Positions 1 through 9,714 of a DNA stretch of 64,000 nucleotides are shown here, piece after piece. The notes beneath the pieces are model-generated. The model worked only from the letters and a program-made list of their open reading frames with translations. It made no database searches and had not been told where the DNA came from. Origin of the DNA: Natrinema sp. SYSU A 869 (GTDB lineage: Archaea; Halobacteriota; Halobacteria; Halobacteriales; Natrialbaceae); assembly GCF_019879105.1 (NCBI RefSeq), contig NZ_CP082247.1:62001-126000 (forward strand). The letters run 5' to 3'. Numbering within the stretch: position 1 is the stretch's first letter; the number at the start of each line of letters is the position of its first letter. The translations under genes and the position numbers were made by a program.

Positions 1-577
1 GTTCGGTGATGTCCGTGCGGATGAACCCCGGCGCCAGCGCGTTCACGTGCACGTCGTGTTCCGCCAGTTCGGTCGCGAACACCCTGGTCAGATTGTCCAC
101 GCCGGCCTTCGAGGCGCAGTAGGGAGCCCGCTGTGCGAACCCCTGCTGGCCGATCATGCTGCTGATGTTGACGATCTGCCCGCCGGTCCCCTGCTCGACC
201 ATCTGCCGGCCCGCCGCCTGCATCCCGAAGAAGACGCCGGTCAGGTTCACCTCGATCACGTTCCGCCAGTCGTCGGGATCCATCTCGAGAGCGGGGCCGA
301 TGACGGTGTTCCCGGCGTTGTTCACCATGACGTCGAGCGAGCCGAACTCGTTGACGGCGGCGTCGACGAGCGCCTGAACCTCGTCGCGATCACTGACGTC
401 CGCTCCGATCCCGACGGCCATCCCGCCGTCGGCGACGATCTCCTCGGCGACGGCCTCGGCGCGAGCGCCGTCCCGGGAGTTCGTGACGACGTTCGCGCCC
501 TCCGCGGCGAAGTGTTCCGCGAGTTCCTTGCCGATTCCCTTGCTCGAGCCGGTGACGATGACAGTGCTGTCGTCCAT
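1..577 (-). CDS. SDR-family oxidoreductase (FabG/glucose-dehydrogenase-like), 3' end outside window
   Basis: NAD(P)-dependent short-chain dehydrogenase/reductase, cytosolic. The protein opens MDDSTVIVTGSSKGIGKELA, giving the glycine-rich cofactor motif TGSSKGIG at residues 9-16. It continues with an NNAG motif near residue 90 and the catalytic Ser and Tyr-x3-Lys pair (NISS, then YCASK) near residues 140-160. The reading frame runs off the left edge after about 192 residues, so the C-terminal 50-60 residues are missing. The start is the only ATG that places the cofactor motif correctly. A dehydrogenase next to a sugar-acid type ABC transporter and dehydratase fits a catabolic cluster, but the substrate cannot be read from the sequence. 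Confidence 0.9.
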   Translation of the reverse strand, partial: MDDSTVIVTGSSKGIGKELAEHFAAEGANVVTNSRDGARAEAVAEEIVADGGMAVGIGADVSDRDEVQALVDAAVNEFGSLDVMVNNAGNTVIGPALEMDPDDWRNVIEVNLTGVFFGMQAAGRQMVEQGTGGQIVNISSMIGQQGFAQRAPYCASKAGVDNLTRVFATELAEHDVHVNALAPGFIRTDITE

Positions 578-750
578 GCGCTATCGTACTCGTCTCGGAA
601 CGCCGGTAAAACGTTTGCCACACTGTCCGTAATCCGGCGCCTATCGGTCGTCGCTCCGATTCGGCCGATTCGCCGTCGATATCACGACGGCGTCGACCCT
701 CGCGAATCGCCGTCCGAACTGCTAGCGACGCGTTCAGTCCACTCACTAAC

Positions 751-760
751 CTATAAATAC
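751..760 (+). promoter_or_regulatory. TATA box of a remnant gene
   Basis: CTATAAATAC lies about 27 bases before the ATG at 785. That is the spacing expected for a leaderless haloarchaeal transcript. The gene it served is now only a signal-peptide remnant. Confidence 0.45.
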
Positions 761-784
761 CACTTCGTGTAACTGTTTCTCGTG

Positions 785-928
785 ATGCGAGATACCGACT
801 CTCGAGGAAGTCGGCCGAACCGACGAGACATCCTCGAATGGGGCGGTGAGTGCGATAGCAGTGGGTGGAAGACGCCGAACAGTGACTGCTTCGAGACCGG
901 TTTGTCCGTCACTGACACCCATCCGTAA
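785..928 (+). pseudogene. Remnant of a third solute-binding-protein gene (Tat signal only)
   Basis: A 47-codon reading frame carries NRRDILEWGG, which resembles the Tat motif SRRDVLKYGA of the two downstream solute-binding proteins and follows a similar polar N-region. In the next frame the sequence continues with an alanine/glycine-rich stretch (AIAVGG) like a Tat h-region, so a one-base shift probably follows codon 21. Nothing resembling the mature receptor follows before the next promoter. I read it as the 5' stub of a deleted paralogue. It could instead be a tiny secreted peptide, but the composition after the shift argues against that. Confidence 0.45.
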
Positions 929-929
929 C

Positions 930-937
930 TATATATA
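930..937 (+). promoter_or_regulatory. TATA box of first solute-binding protein
   Basis: TATATATA sits 23-30 bases ahead of the ATG, so the transcript should be leaderless or nearly so. The stretch from here to the start codon closely resembles the one before the second solute-binding gene (TATA, then a C-run, then a GACTAG stretch), so promoter and gene appear to have been duplicated together. Confidence 0.6.
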
Positions 938-959
938 CCCCCTTCTATGACTAGAGAGC

Positions 960-2774
960 ATGCCAGATGGTAACAACCATCGGAGTGGCGATCATAGCCG
1001 ACGAGACGTCCTCAAATACGGCGCTGCGGGTGGCACGGCCCTCGTTGCCGGATGCCTCGGCGGGAGCAGTAGCACGGACCGATTCCGCGTCTTCGACCCG
1101 GAAACGAGTGGGACGCTTCCGTCCCAGCGCCACTGTAACCCATTCAACCCGACCCAGCGCGGAACGTGGCATCCGGGAGCACTCATCTGCGACCGCCCCG
1201 TGATGTACAGTCCAGCGGAGGTCGAGGCCTATCCCCTGATCGCGACCGACTGGGAGATGACCGACGACACCACGCTGGAGATGACGTTCAGCGATGAGTG
1301 GACCTGGCACAACGGCGATCAGCTCGTCGCCGACGACTGGGTCATGCAACTGCAGATGACGCTCGCGATTCTGGAGTTCCAGGCCGAGGACGGCGAGCGA
1401 CCCCACCAGTTCATCGAGTCCGCCGAGGCACCCGACGAGCAGACGGCGCGGATCAGCCTCTACGATCCGATCCCGGAGACGGTCGCGGTCCAGAACGCCA
1501 CCGCCGACATCCTCGGCGACGAGGGTCGCGGCATCTTCACCAAACACGACGACGACCAGTGGAGCGACTGGCACCAGCAACTCCAGGAGGCTGACGACTC
1601 CGAGATGGAGGCTCTCGTCGGTGAGCTCACGTCGGAGTCGTATCCGCTAGTCGAGGACGCGGTCGGCAACGGTCCGTTCCAAGTCGCCGACATCGGAGAT
1701 AACGTCATGGTCTTCGAGAAGTACGAGGATCATCCGAACGCCGACAACCTCAACTTCAGCGAGTTCTCGATCCACCTCTACCAGACCGACATCCCAACTC
1801 AGCCGTACGTCAACGGCGAGGTCGACGGTGCACATAACGAGTTCCCCGTGAAGGACGACGTTACGAGCCAACTCCCCGACGGGCACACGCTCGTCAGGGA
1901 AAACCTGTCGACCAACAAGCTGCTCACGTTCAATTGCGGCCACAGCGTCTCCTACGACACGCCGTTCGAGAGCGCGAACGTCCGCAAGGCGGTCTGTCAC
2001 GTCTTCGACCGCCAGCAGGTCACCGGGGTCCTCGAGGGCGTCAATCAGATATTCGACTGGCCGCCGTGTCGCGTCCCGGGGACCACTCTGGAGAGCGGTT
2101 CCCACGACGCCGCAGAGTGGGTCGGGGATTTCACCAAGTACGGCCAGAACGACACCGAGCGCGCCGCCGAACTCCTCGAGGGAGAGGGGTACACGCTCGA
2201 AGACGGGCAGTGGTACACGCCAGACGGTGAAGTCTTCGAGATCGATATCATGAACGGCTCCAAGCAGAAGCATATCGGCGTCCTCAAGGAGAATCTGAAG
2301 GGGTTCGGCATCGAGACGAATCAGGAGCAGGTCGACGATGCGACGTTCGACGAGCGCCGCCACGCCGGCGAGTATGACATGATGCCCGACACGTCGTCCG
2401 CCAACGGCGTCCGAGCGATGTGGGAACTGGACCTCGTGCCGACCTGGATCCAGTCGATCACGCACTTCGACCCCCAGGCGGAAATTCCGCTGCCCGTCGG
2501 CGATCCCGAGGGCTCGAGCGGGACGAAGACGTTCAACATCGAGGAACACATCCGGGACTGGCAGATCACCGACGACGACCAGTACCACCGCGAGCTGCTG
2601 TGGTGGTGGAACCAGACCGTCCCGCAGATGGAGGCGATGTTCCAGCCCGACGCCGGTGCCTACAACGGCGACAACTGGACGATCGACGGGCCGGACGGTA
2701 TCCTCCACGGGGTCGACGACGCGCTGTACCTCGTCACCAAGACGGACGAAGCGACGATGACGTATACGGGCTGA
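960..2774 (+). CDS. ABC transporter solute-binding protein, family 5, Tat lipoprotein (copy 1)
   Basis: Extracytoplasmic receptor of 604 residues for a peptide/nickel-class (family 5) importer. In archaea this class also carries sugars and oligosaccharides. The N-terminus has a twin-arginine signal (HSRRDVLKYG, about residues 13-22), a short hydrophobic stretch and the lipobox LVAGC. The Cys near residue 32 would be lipidated and would anchor the protein outside the membrane. The length is normal for the family. It heads a co-oriented set with a second receptor, two permeases and a double ATPase. It is highly similar along its whole length to the next gene, including the WEMTDDTTLEMTFSDEWTW region. 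Ligand specificity is unknown; a sugar acid or oligomer is inferred from the adjacent dehydratase and aldolase genes. Confidence 0.9.
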   Translation: MPDGNNHRSGDHSRRDVLKYGAAGGTALVAGCLGGSSSTDRFRVFDPETSGTLPSQRHCNPFNPTQRGTWHPGALICDRPVMYSPAEVEAYPLIATDWEMTDDTTLEMTFSDEWTWHNGDQLVADDWVMQLQMTLAILEFQAEDGERPHQFIESAEAPDEQTARISLYDPIPETVAVQNATADILGDEGRGIFTKHDDDQWSDWHQQLQEADDSEMEALVGELTSESYPLVEDAVGNGPFQVADIGDNVMVFEKYEDHPNADNLNFSEFSIHLYQTDIPTQPYVNGEVDGAHNEFPVKDDVTSQLPDGHTLVRENLSTNKLLTFNCGHSVSYDTPFESANVRKAVCHVFDRQQVTGVLEGVNQIFDWPPCRVPGTTLESGSHDAAEWVGDFTKYGQNDTERAAELLEGEGYTLEDGQWYTPDGEVFEIDIMNGSKQKHIGVLKENLKGFGIETNQEQVDDATFDERRHAGEYDMMPDTSSANGVRAMWELDLVPTWIQSITHFDPQAEIPLPVGDPEGSSGTKTFNIEEHIRDWQITDDDQYHRELLWWWNQTVPQMEAMFQPDAGAYNGDNWTIDGPDGILHGVDDALYLVTKTDEATMTYTG

Positions 2775-2989
2775 TATTTGGTTTCGTCGTCTCGAGCGAA
2801 ACTGTCGTCGGACCGTCACGGTCGACGGGTCGACATCAGTTCCGAATCGGTCCCCCGGAACTGCGGATCCATTCGGATTCACTGGCCAGCAGTTCGGTCC
2901 CGTTTCTGAACGAATCAGCACCGCTGACGGACTGTACTGAGCGAATATGTGACGAACTGTTTCATCCATCACTGATAACCGTCCAATAG

Positions 2990-3001
2990 TTAAATATATA
3001 T
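2990..3001 (+). promoter_or_regulatory. TATA box of second solute-binding protein
   Basis: TTAAATATATAT lies 22-33 bases before the ATG. The two receptor genes thus have separate, similar promoters, so each can be transcribed independently. Confidence 0.6.
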
Positions 3002-3022
3002 CCCCTTCCACGACTAGGGTGT

Positions 3023-4837
3023 ATGCCAGAGGGTAACAACTGGCGGACCAGCAGTCCTAGCCGTCGAGATGTCCTCAAATACAGCGCTGTCGGTGGGACA
3101 GCACTTGTTGCCGGATGTCTGGGTGGGAGTAGTAGCACAGATCGATTCAGAGTATTCGACGCGGAGACGAGCGGGACGCTTCCGTCCCAGCGTCACTGCA
3201 ACCCGTACAACCCGACCCAGCGCGGGACGTGGCACCCGGGGGCGCTCATCTTCGACCGACCCGTGATGTACAGTCCGGCGGAGGACTCGGCCTATCCCCT
3301 GATCGCGACCGACTGGGAGATGACCGACGACACTACGCTGGAGATGACGTTCAGCGACGAGTGGACCTGGCACAACGGTGATCAGCTCACTGCCGAGGAC
3401 TGGGTCATGCAGTTGCAGATGTCGCTCGCGATTCTGGAGTACCAGGCAGATGACGGGTCACGTCCTCACCAGTTCCTCGAGTCCGCCGAGGCGCCCGACG
3501 AGTATACGGCGCGGATCAACCTCCACGACTCGCTCTCGGAGACGGTCGCAGTCCAGAACGTCACCGCCGACCTCGTGGGCGACGAGAGCCGCGGAATCTT
3601 CACCAATTCCTCCGACGACCAGTGGAGCGAGTGGCACCAGCGGCTCCAAGAGGCAAGCGACTCCGAGATGGAGACCATCCTCGAGGAGATCACGTCCGAG
3701 GGGTATCCGATGCTCGAGGACGCGGTCGGGAACGGTCCGTTCCAGGTCGCCGATATCGGAGACAACGTCATGGTCTTCGAGAAGTACGAGGACCATCCGA
3801 ACGCCGACAACATCAACTTCAGCGAGTACTCGTTCCACCTCTACGAGAACAACAACCCGACCCAGCCGTACGCCAACGGCGAGGTCGACGCCACACACAC
3901 CCAGTTCCCCGTCGAGGACGATGTCAAAAGCCAACTCCCCAATGGGCACACGCTAATCAAGGAGAGCTTCTCGACTAACAAGCTGTTCACATTCAACTGC
4001 GGGTACGATGTTGAGTACGATACGCCCATGTCGAACGCGAACGTCCGCAAGGCGGTCTGCCACGTCTTCGACCGCCAGCGGGTCACCCAGGTCCTCGAGG
4101 GCGTCAATCGGATGTTCGACTGGGCACCGTGTCGCGTCCCGGGGAACGTCCTGGAAAACGGCACCCACGACGCCGCGGAGTGGGTCCAGGACTTCACCAA
4201 GTACGGCCAGAACGACACCGGGCGTGCCACCGAACTCCTCGAAAAGGAAGGATACACGCTCGAAGACGGTAAGTGGTATACGCCGGACGGCGAGCGCTTC
4301 GAGATCAACATCATGAACGGCTCCGAGCGGAAGGACTTGGGCGTTCTCAAGGACAATCTGAGAGAGTTCGGCATCAAGCCGAACCAGGAGCAGGTCGACG
4401 ACGCGACGTTCGACGAACGCCGCCAGGCCGGCGAGTACGACATGATGCCCGACGGCTCGTCTGCCAACGGTGTCCGGGCGATCTGGGCGCTGGATCTCGT
4501 GCCAAACTGGATCCAGTCGATCTCGCACTTCAATCCCGAAGCGGAGATTCCGATGCCCATCGGCGACCCCGAGGGATCCGAAGGCACGAAGACGATCAAC
4601 GTCGAGGAACACATCCGGCAGTGGCAGGTCACCGACGACGATCAGTACCACAAGGAACTGATGTGGTGGTGGAACCAGACCCTCCCGGAGATGGAAGTGA
4701 TGTTCCAACCCGACGCCGGCGCGTACAACGCCGATAACTGGCAACTCGACGCACCGGACGGTATCATCGACGGGACCGAGGACGCGCTGTACCTCATCCC
4801 CAAGACGGACGAAGCGAGCATGGAGTACATCGGCTAA
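3023..4837 (+). CDS. ABC transporter solute-binding protein, family 5, Tat lipoprotein (copy 2)
   Basis: Second receptor of 604 residues, the same length as copy 1 and similar throughout. It has a Tat motif (PSRRDVLKYS) and lipobox LVAGC near residues 13-32. Differences from copy 1 are spread over the protein and are partly conservative, so this is an older tandem duplication kept under selection. A recent assembly duplicate would be nearly identical. Having two receptors for one permease pair suggests that the transporter accepts two related ligands or two affinity ranges. The mature protein should sit on the outer face of the membrane and deliver its ligand to the permeases encoded about 450 bases downstream. 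Confidence 0.9.
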   Translation: MPEGNNWRTSSPSRRDVLKYSAVGGTALVAGCLGGSSSTDRFRVFDAETSGTLPSQRHCNPYNPTQRGTWHPGALIFDRPVMYSPAEDSAYPLIATDWEMTDDTTLEMTFSDEWTWHNGDQLTAEDWVMQLQMSLAILEYQADDGSRPHQFLESAEAPDEYTARINLHDSLSETVAVQNVTADLVGDESRGIFTNSSDDQWSEWHQRLQEASDSEMETILEEITSEGYPMLEDAVGNGPFQVADIGDNVMVFEKYEDHPNADNINFSEYSFHLYENNNPTQPYANGEVDATHTQFPVEDDVKSQLPNGHTLIKESFSTNKLFTFNCGYDVEYDTPMSNANVRKAVCHVFDRQRVTQVLEGVNRMFDWAPCRVPGNVLENGTHDAAEWVQDFTKYGQNDTGRATELLEKEGYTLEDGKWYTPDGERFEINIMNGSERKDLGVLKDNLREFGIKPNQEQVDDATFDERRQAGEYDMMPDGSSANGVRAIWALDLVPNWIQSISHFNPEAEIPMPIGDPEGSEGTKTINVEEHIRQWQVTDDDQYHKELMWWWNQTLPEMEVMFQPDAGAYNADNWQLDAPDGIIDGTEDALYLIPKTDEASMEYIG

Positions 4838-4889
4838 CGGATGTCCCATCACCGGCTCCGATAGGTACCATACTGTTCGTGCAGATCAA

Positions 4890-4897
4890 GATTTAAG
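4890..4897 (+). promoter_or_regulatory. TATA-like element of the 64-residue membrane protein
   Basis: ATTTAAGA is centred about 27 bases before the ATG at 4921, the spacing of a leaderless haloarchaeal promoter. Confidence 0.4.
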
Positions 4898-4920
4898 AGC
4901 GTCTCCGAGAACTAGTCCGC

Positions 4921-5115
4921 ATGGGATTCCTCCAAGCCGTTTCGCAGGTCGTTCTCGGTGTTAATTTTCTGTTCTTGGTACTGCTTGGGTTCTCGTTCAT
5001 CTTCATCGAGCCGGGGACGGGTCCGTACGTCATGGCAGTACTCACGCTCATTCCCGTCGTCCTCTCGCTGGTCGCGAGCGTTGCGATCATCTATACCGGC
5101 TGGGATCCGTTCTAG
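4921..5115 (+). CDS. Small two-helix membrane protein (64 residues)
   Basis: I do not recognise a named family. The protein has two clear hydrophobic segments, around residues 10-31 (VLGVNFLFLVLLGFSFIF) and 37-59 (YVMAVLTLIPVVLSLVASV), separated by a short loop containing EPGTG. The C-terminus is polar and short (YTGWDPF). It has its own TATA-like element and sits between the receptor genes and the permease genes on the same strand. It may be an accessory subunit of the transporter or an independent small membrane protein; sequence alone does not decide. The frame is free of disruptions and the composition is protein-like. Confidence 0.6.
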   Translation: MGFLQAVSQVVLGVNFLFLVLLGFSFIFIEPGTGPYVMAVLTLIPVVLSLVASVAIIYTGWDPF

Positions 5116-5295
5116 TCGGGTGCGACTGGCGTCCGTCCGGGCTCTGTCGGAAGTTCGATAGCTGTCGAGTTGGGGAGAATCTTCGCTCGGTTTGACAATT
5201 GTTTTTTCGTACTGTCGATATTGTCGACAGCTATCAGCTCTCGAGGGGCATGGGAACATTGATAATGAACCATTCTGAATAAATACCCATCCACT

Positions 5296-6288
5296 ATGGT
5301 AACAATAGACTGGCGTATTAGGAGACTCGGGCAAGCGGTGTTCACGGTGTGGGCCGTGATCACACTCTCGTTTGCGTTGGTACGGTTGATGCCCGGGAAC
5401 ATGATGGGTGCGATGGTTACCCGACTGGCCCGGAAGGGTATTAATCCGGCACGGGCCCGTGAACTCGTCGAATATCGGATGACGATCGACCCCGATGCAC
5501 CGCTCCTGCCTGCGTACGTCTCCTACGTCACGGACACGCTGCAGGGGAACCTAGGGCAATCCGTCTACTACAGTCGGCCAGTCGTGGATGTCCTCGCGGA
5601 GGCCGTTCCGTGGACGCTGTTCGTGCTGAGCTGGGCGGTGTTCATCAGCTTCTTTATCGGCATCTCCATCGGTGCGCTGATGGCCTACTGGGAGGGCGGA
5701 AAGCTGGACGTCGGGCTGACGTCGTACGCCGTCCTGATGGGGTCGATTCCGTTCTACGTGCTCGCGATCCTCCTGTTGATATTCATGTCGTACCGACTGG
5801 GTTGGTTCCCCACCGGCGGTCGTCAGCCGATCAGTGCCGATCCGGGATTCAATCTGGTGTACATCAGCGGGATCGTCCGCCACGCTACACTACCCGTTAT
5901 CTCGATGCTCGTCGCCTCCGGCGTCGCCTCGCTGGGAATGCGCGGAAACAGTATCCGCGTCCTCGGTGAGGACTACCTCCGCGTCGCCCGTCTTCGCGGT
6001 CTCTCGGACATTACGATCTCTACTCAGTACGTCGCCCGCAACGCCGTCCTGCCGATGTACACGACGCTGCTGATCAGTATCGGCGAGATGTTCGGCGGGT
6101 CGATCGTCTTAGAGCAGGTGTTCCAGTACCGCGGGGTCGGCTGGTACATGCTGTCCGCCACCCACCAGCGTGACTATCCGCTCATGATGGGCGGATTCAT
6201 GGTCATCACAGTGGCGATGGTCATCTCTCTGCTGCTGGCCGACCTGACCTACGGATACGTCGACCCGCGAGCACGGAGGTCACAATGA
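5296..6288 (+). CDS. ABC transporter permease, DppB/OppB type
   Basis: Inner-membrane permease subunit of 330 residues for the family-5 importer. It opens with a typical N-terminal helix (RRLGQAVFTVWAVITLSFAL) and then the RLMPGN stretch characteristic of DppB proteins. About six helices are visible. The conserved cytoplasmic loop that docks on the ATPase is present around residues 225-250 (DYLRVARLRGLS), and so is the typical PLMMGGFM segment near the C-terminus. Its stop overlaps the start of the next permease by four bases (ATGA), so the two are translationally coupled. A TATA-like GAATAAATAC precedes it. Confidence 0.92.
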   Translation: MVTIDWRIRRLGQAVFTVWAVITLSFALVRLMPGNMMGAMVTRLARKGINPARARELVEYRMTIDPDAPLLPAYVSYVTDTLQGNLGQSVYYSRPVVDVLAEAVPWTLFVLSWAVFISFFIGISIGALMAYWEGGKLDVGLTSYAVLMGSIPFYVLAILLLIFMSYRLGWFPTGGRQPISADPGFNLVYISGIVRHATLPVISMLVASGVASLGMRGNSIRVLGEDYLRVARLRGLSDITISTQYVARNAVLPMYTTLLISIGEMFGGSIVLEQVFQYRGVGWYMLSATHQRDYPLMMGGFMVITVAMVISLLLADLTYGYVDPRARRSQ

Positions 6289-7408
6289 CGCGAAATCCAG
6301 AGACGCCAACGGACGACGATGAACGGATGGACCTCGAGAGCGCAATCGTCGACGACACCGATGCCGAGGCGGACGCCGACGAGCGGATCGAAACCGACGG
6401 CGGCGTCGGCACGCCCTTCGAGGTCGTCTCCGAGTACGAGGAGACGCGACGTGATCGCTACCGCAAGCTGTACGACGCGTACATCTACACGCCGATCTCC
6501 ATCATCTGGCGCGACTGGCGCGCTCGAATCGGCTTCACGATCGTCGCGATGTACCTGCTGATGGGGACCGTCGGAACGATGTTCGTCGAACCGACGACCG
6601 TGACCGAAGGGACGGCGCTCGTCGCGCCGTTTGAGAACATGGAGTACCCCTTGGGACGGACAATCAGGGGCGAGACCTGCTCTCGCAGACGGTCCACTCG
6701 ACGTCGACGATCCTCAAGATGGTCCTCGCGGGTGCGGTGTTTACCGTCGGGATCGGCACGATCATCGGCTCCATCGCCGGCTACAAGGGCGGCATGACCG
6801 ACACGGTCCTGAGTTCGATCACCGACGTATTCATCAACATCCCCGGCTTCCCACTCGTGATGGTGCTGGGACTCATGTTCGACGACCAAATTCTCGGTAA
6901 CCCGATCGCAATCGGTGTGTTGCTGAGCATCGCGTCGTGGGGCGGACTCGCGCGGGCGATCAGATCGCAGATGCTCACGCTCCGGGAAGAATCGTTCGTC
7001 GAGGCCTCGCAGGCGATGGGTATCGGGACGCCGACGATCGTCTTCAAGGAAATCGTCCCGCACCTGATGCCGTTCGTGGTGATCAACCTCACGAACGCCG
7101 GCCGGAAGGTCATCTTCGAGGCGGTCGCCCTGTACTACCTCGGAATCTTACCCTTCGAGAACTTGAACTGGGGGAGCATCCTGAACCAAGCCTACGGGGC
7201 GAACGCGCATGCCCGCCCTGACGCACTTCATTGGTTCCTAGTCCCCATGTTCTCGATCGTGTTCATCTCGGTCGGACTGACCCTGCTGGGGCAGTCCCTC
7301 GACCGGGTGTTCAACCCGCGAGTCCGGGCCCGACACGAGAAGACGACCGCTAATGTCGAGGCCGAAGGCGACGGCGAAACGCAGACGCAAGATTCGATGG
7401 GTGTCTAA
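6285..7408 (+). CDS. ABC transporter permease, DppC/OppC type (one frameshift)
   Basis: Partner permease of the DppB-type subunit. It has a long acidic N-terminal extension of about 45 residues, then a first membrane helix near the start of the permease proper. The conserved sequence expected as PLGTDNQGRDLLSQ is split: the frame fails at a GGG run at 6653-6655 and resumes one base later (MVLAGAVFTVGIGTIIGSIA onward). Restoring one G gives an uninterrupted protein of about 374 residues with a normal DppC C-terminal half, including the ATPase-docking loop EASQAMGIGTPTIVFKEIVP. The single missing base in a homopolymer is most simply a sequencing error. If it is real, the transporter is dead. 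Confidence 0.85.
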
Positions 7409-7409
7409 C

Positions 7410-9605
7410 ATGACTGTTTCCGAAACCGACTACCAACCCGAACCGGCACAAGGCGATTCGATCCTCGAAATACGGAACGCGTCCGTCTCGTTCGACATGG
7501 ACCGCGGCGAATCGCGTGTCCTCGACGACGTCGATCTGGATATCGAGCGAAACGAAATCCTCGGCGTCGTCGGTGAGAGCGGCAGCGGGAATCCATGCTC
7601 GCGTCGGCGCTGCTCGACGCGATCGTCGACCCGGGCGTCCTCTCCGGGGACATTACGTACCATCCCCCGGACGGCAGCCCGATCAATATCCTCGATCTCG
7701 ATAAGCAGGGACTCAAGGAACTCCGCTGGGAGGAGATTTCGATGGTGTTCCAGGGCGCGATGAGTTCCTTCAACCCCGTCCGCAAGATCCGAACGCACTT
7801 CGTCGAGACGCTCGACGCCCACGACTACGACATCGACGAAGGCATGGAGCGAACGCGGGGCATCCTCGAGGACCTGTATCTCGATCCCGATCGTGTCCTC
7901 GACTCCTACCCCCACGAACTCTCGGGAGGGATGAACAGCGCGCGCTCATCGCCCTGAGTCTGGTGCTCGAACCCGAAGTGCTGGTAATGGACGAGCCGAC
8001 GGCCGCACTGGACCTCCTGATGCAGCGGTCGATCATCTCGCTGATCCAAGAGATCAAGGAGGAGTACGATCTCACGATCGTCTTCATTACGCACGACCTG
8101 CCGCTAGTCGCGGACATCGCGGATCGGATCGGGGTCCTCTACGCCTTCGAGTTCGTCGAACTCGGTCCGACCGACGAGATCCTCGAGAACGCCGCGCACC
8201 CGTACACGCGGTTACTGTTGAAGTCGACGCCGAATCTTGAGGCGCCGATCGAGACGATGCAGCCGGTCGAGGGATCGGCGCCGGACCCGGTGAACGTCCC
8301 GTCGGGCTGTTCGTTCCACAGGCGATGTCCGCTCGCCACCGAGGAGTGTCGCGACGTCGATCCCGGACCGTACGACGCCAGTTCGAACCACGTTTCCCAC
8401 TGTCACCACTGGGAAGAGGCGCGCGAAGAGATCCCGATGACGTACGACCTCGAGTCGATCGATACCGGATCCGAGACGGCGAAGATCGGCAAGGGAGACA
8501 CGGCCTCGCGGACCGCGTCGGCCCAACCGGTCGTCTCGCTCGATGATGTCGAGGTCCACTTCGAGAAGGAGAAGGGGTTCCTCGATATGTTCGACGAGCC
8601 CGACGTCGTCGAGGCCGTCGACGGCGTCTCGATGGATATCTACGAGAAGGACGTGGTCGTCCTCGTCGGCGAATCCGGCTGTGGGAAGACCACGCTGGGC
8701 AAGACGGCGGTCGGACTCCAGGAACCGACCGGCGGGAGCGTCAACTACCGGGGCCACGATATCTGGGACGTCAAGGCGGGCAACGGCGACGGCGAGCTCT
8801 CGTGGGACGAGATCCGCCGGTCGCTCCAGATCGTCCACCAGGATCCGGGCAGCGCCCTGAACCCCATCGTCGCGTCAAGGCGAGCCTCGAGGCCCCGCTC
8901 AAGCGCTGGAACGGCGAACTCGACGGCAACGACCGGAAACAGCGCATCCTAAGCCTGCTCGAGCACGTCGGGATGACGCCGCCGGAGGACTACATCGAGC
9001 GCTATCCGCACCAGCTCTCGGGCGGCGAACAACAGCGCGTCGCGCTCATCCGAGCGATGCTGATGAACCCCGACGTGATCATGGCCGATGAGCCGGTCAG
9101 CGCGCTCGACGTCTCGCTGCGCGTCGAGATGATGGATCTCATGATCCAGCTTCAGGATACGTTCGACACGTCGTACCTGTTCGTCTCCCACGACCTCTCG
9201 AACGCCCGCTACATCGCCGAGAAGACTGGCGGCCGGATCGGCGTCGTCTATCTCGGTCGGCTGGTCGAGATCGGGCCACCGGAGCAGATCATCCACAACC
9301 CGCAACATCCCTACACGCAAGCGCTGTGCTGGGCGACGCCGGAACTCGGTGCCGACAACGACGAGGAGTCGCCGATCCGCGAGATCGACATTCCCGACCC
9401 GACGAACCCGCCGAGTGGCTGTCGCTACCACACGCGCTGTGCCAAGGCACGAGAGGTCTGTCGGAGTCAGGATCCGGCGTCGTATGACGTCCCCGACGAC
9501 GCGTTACACGAGGCCGCGTGTTTCCGCGTCGAAGGCAACCACGAGTACTGGAACAGCGAGTCGATTACGGACGACGGCGAACTGCTCGAGCAGACGAACG
9601 ACTGA
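7410..9605 (+). CDS. Double ATP-binding protein of the ABC transporter (DppD-DppF fusion, three frameshifts)
   Basis: Cytoplasmic ATPase of the importer. Two complete ATPase domains appear to lie in one chain of about 732 residues. Domain 1 has Walker A GESGSGKS (broken here by a missing A at 7590), the signature LSGGMKQR (missing A at 7934) and Walker B VLVMDEPTAALD. It ends with the oligopeptide-transporter C-terminal motif (PSGCSFHRRCP). Domain 2 has Walker A GESGCGKTT, signature LSGGEQQR, Walker B VIMADEPVSALD and a second PSGCRYHTRC motif. No stop codon separates the domains; an internal ATG at 8438 leaves a two-protein arrangement possible. A third missing base lies in a C-run at 8862-8865. 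The three losses together restore the original frame, as expected if all are deletions. Confidence 0.85.
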
Positions 9606-9616
9606 CCGTCGACGAA

Positions 9617-9626
9617 CCGTTTTTGC
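9617..9626 (+). terminator. T-run between convergent operons
   Basis: CCGTTTTTGC lies just after the ATPase stop codon, in the gap before the convergent dehydratase operon. T-runs of this kind end archaeal transcripts. No hairpin is required, and I see none. Confidence 0.35.
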
Positions 9627-9714
9627 GTCTTCGTAGTAGCCGGTCACACTGTCCGATCGACGACCTGTTTTGTGTGGTTCGTGACGAGAATCAGCAGTCG
9701 GTACCAGCGGCCCG

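Noticed and set aside
1647-3011. Long minus-strand frame opposite the first solute-binding gene
   Set aside because: It is a GC-rich shadow of the real gene; it lacks motifs, while the plus strand has a clear Tat signal and family length.
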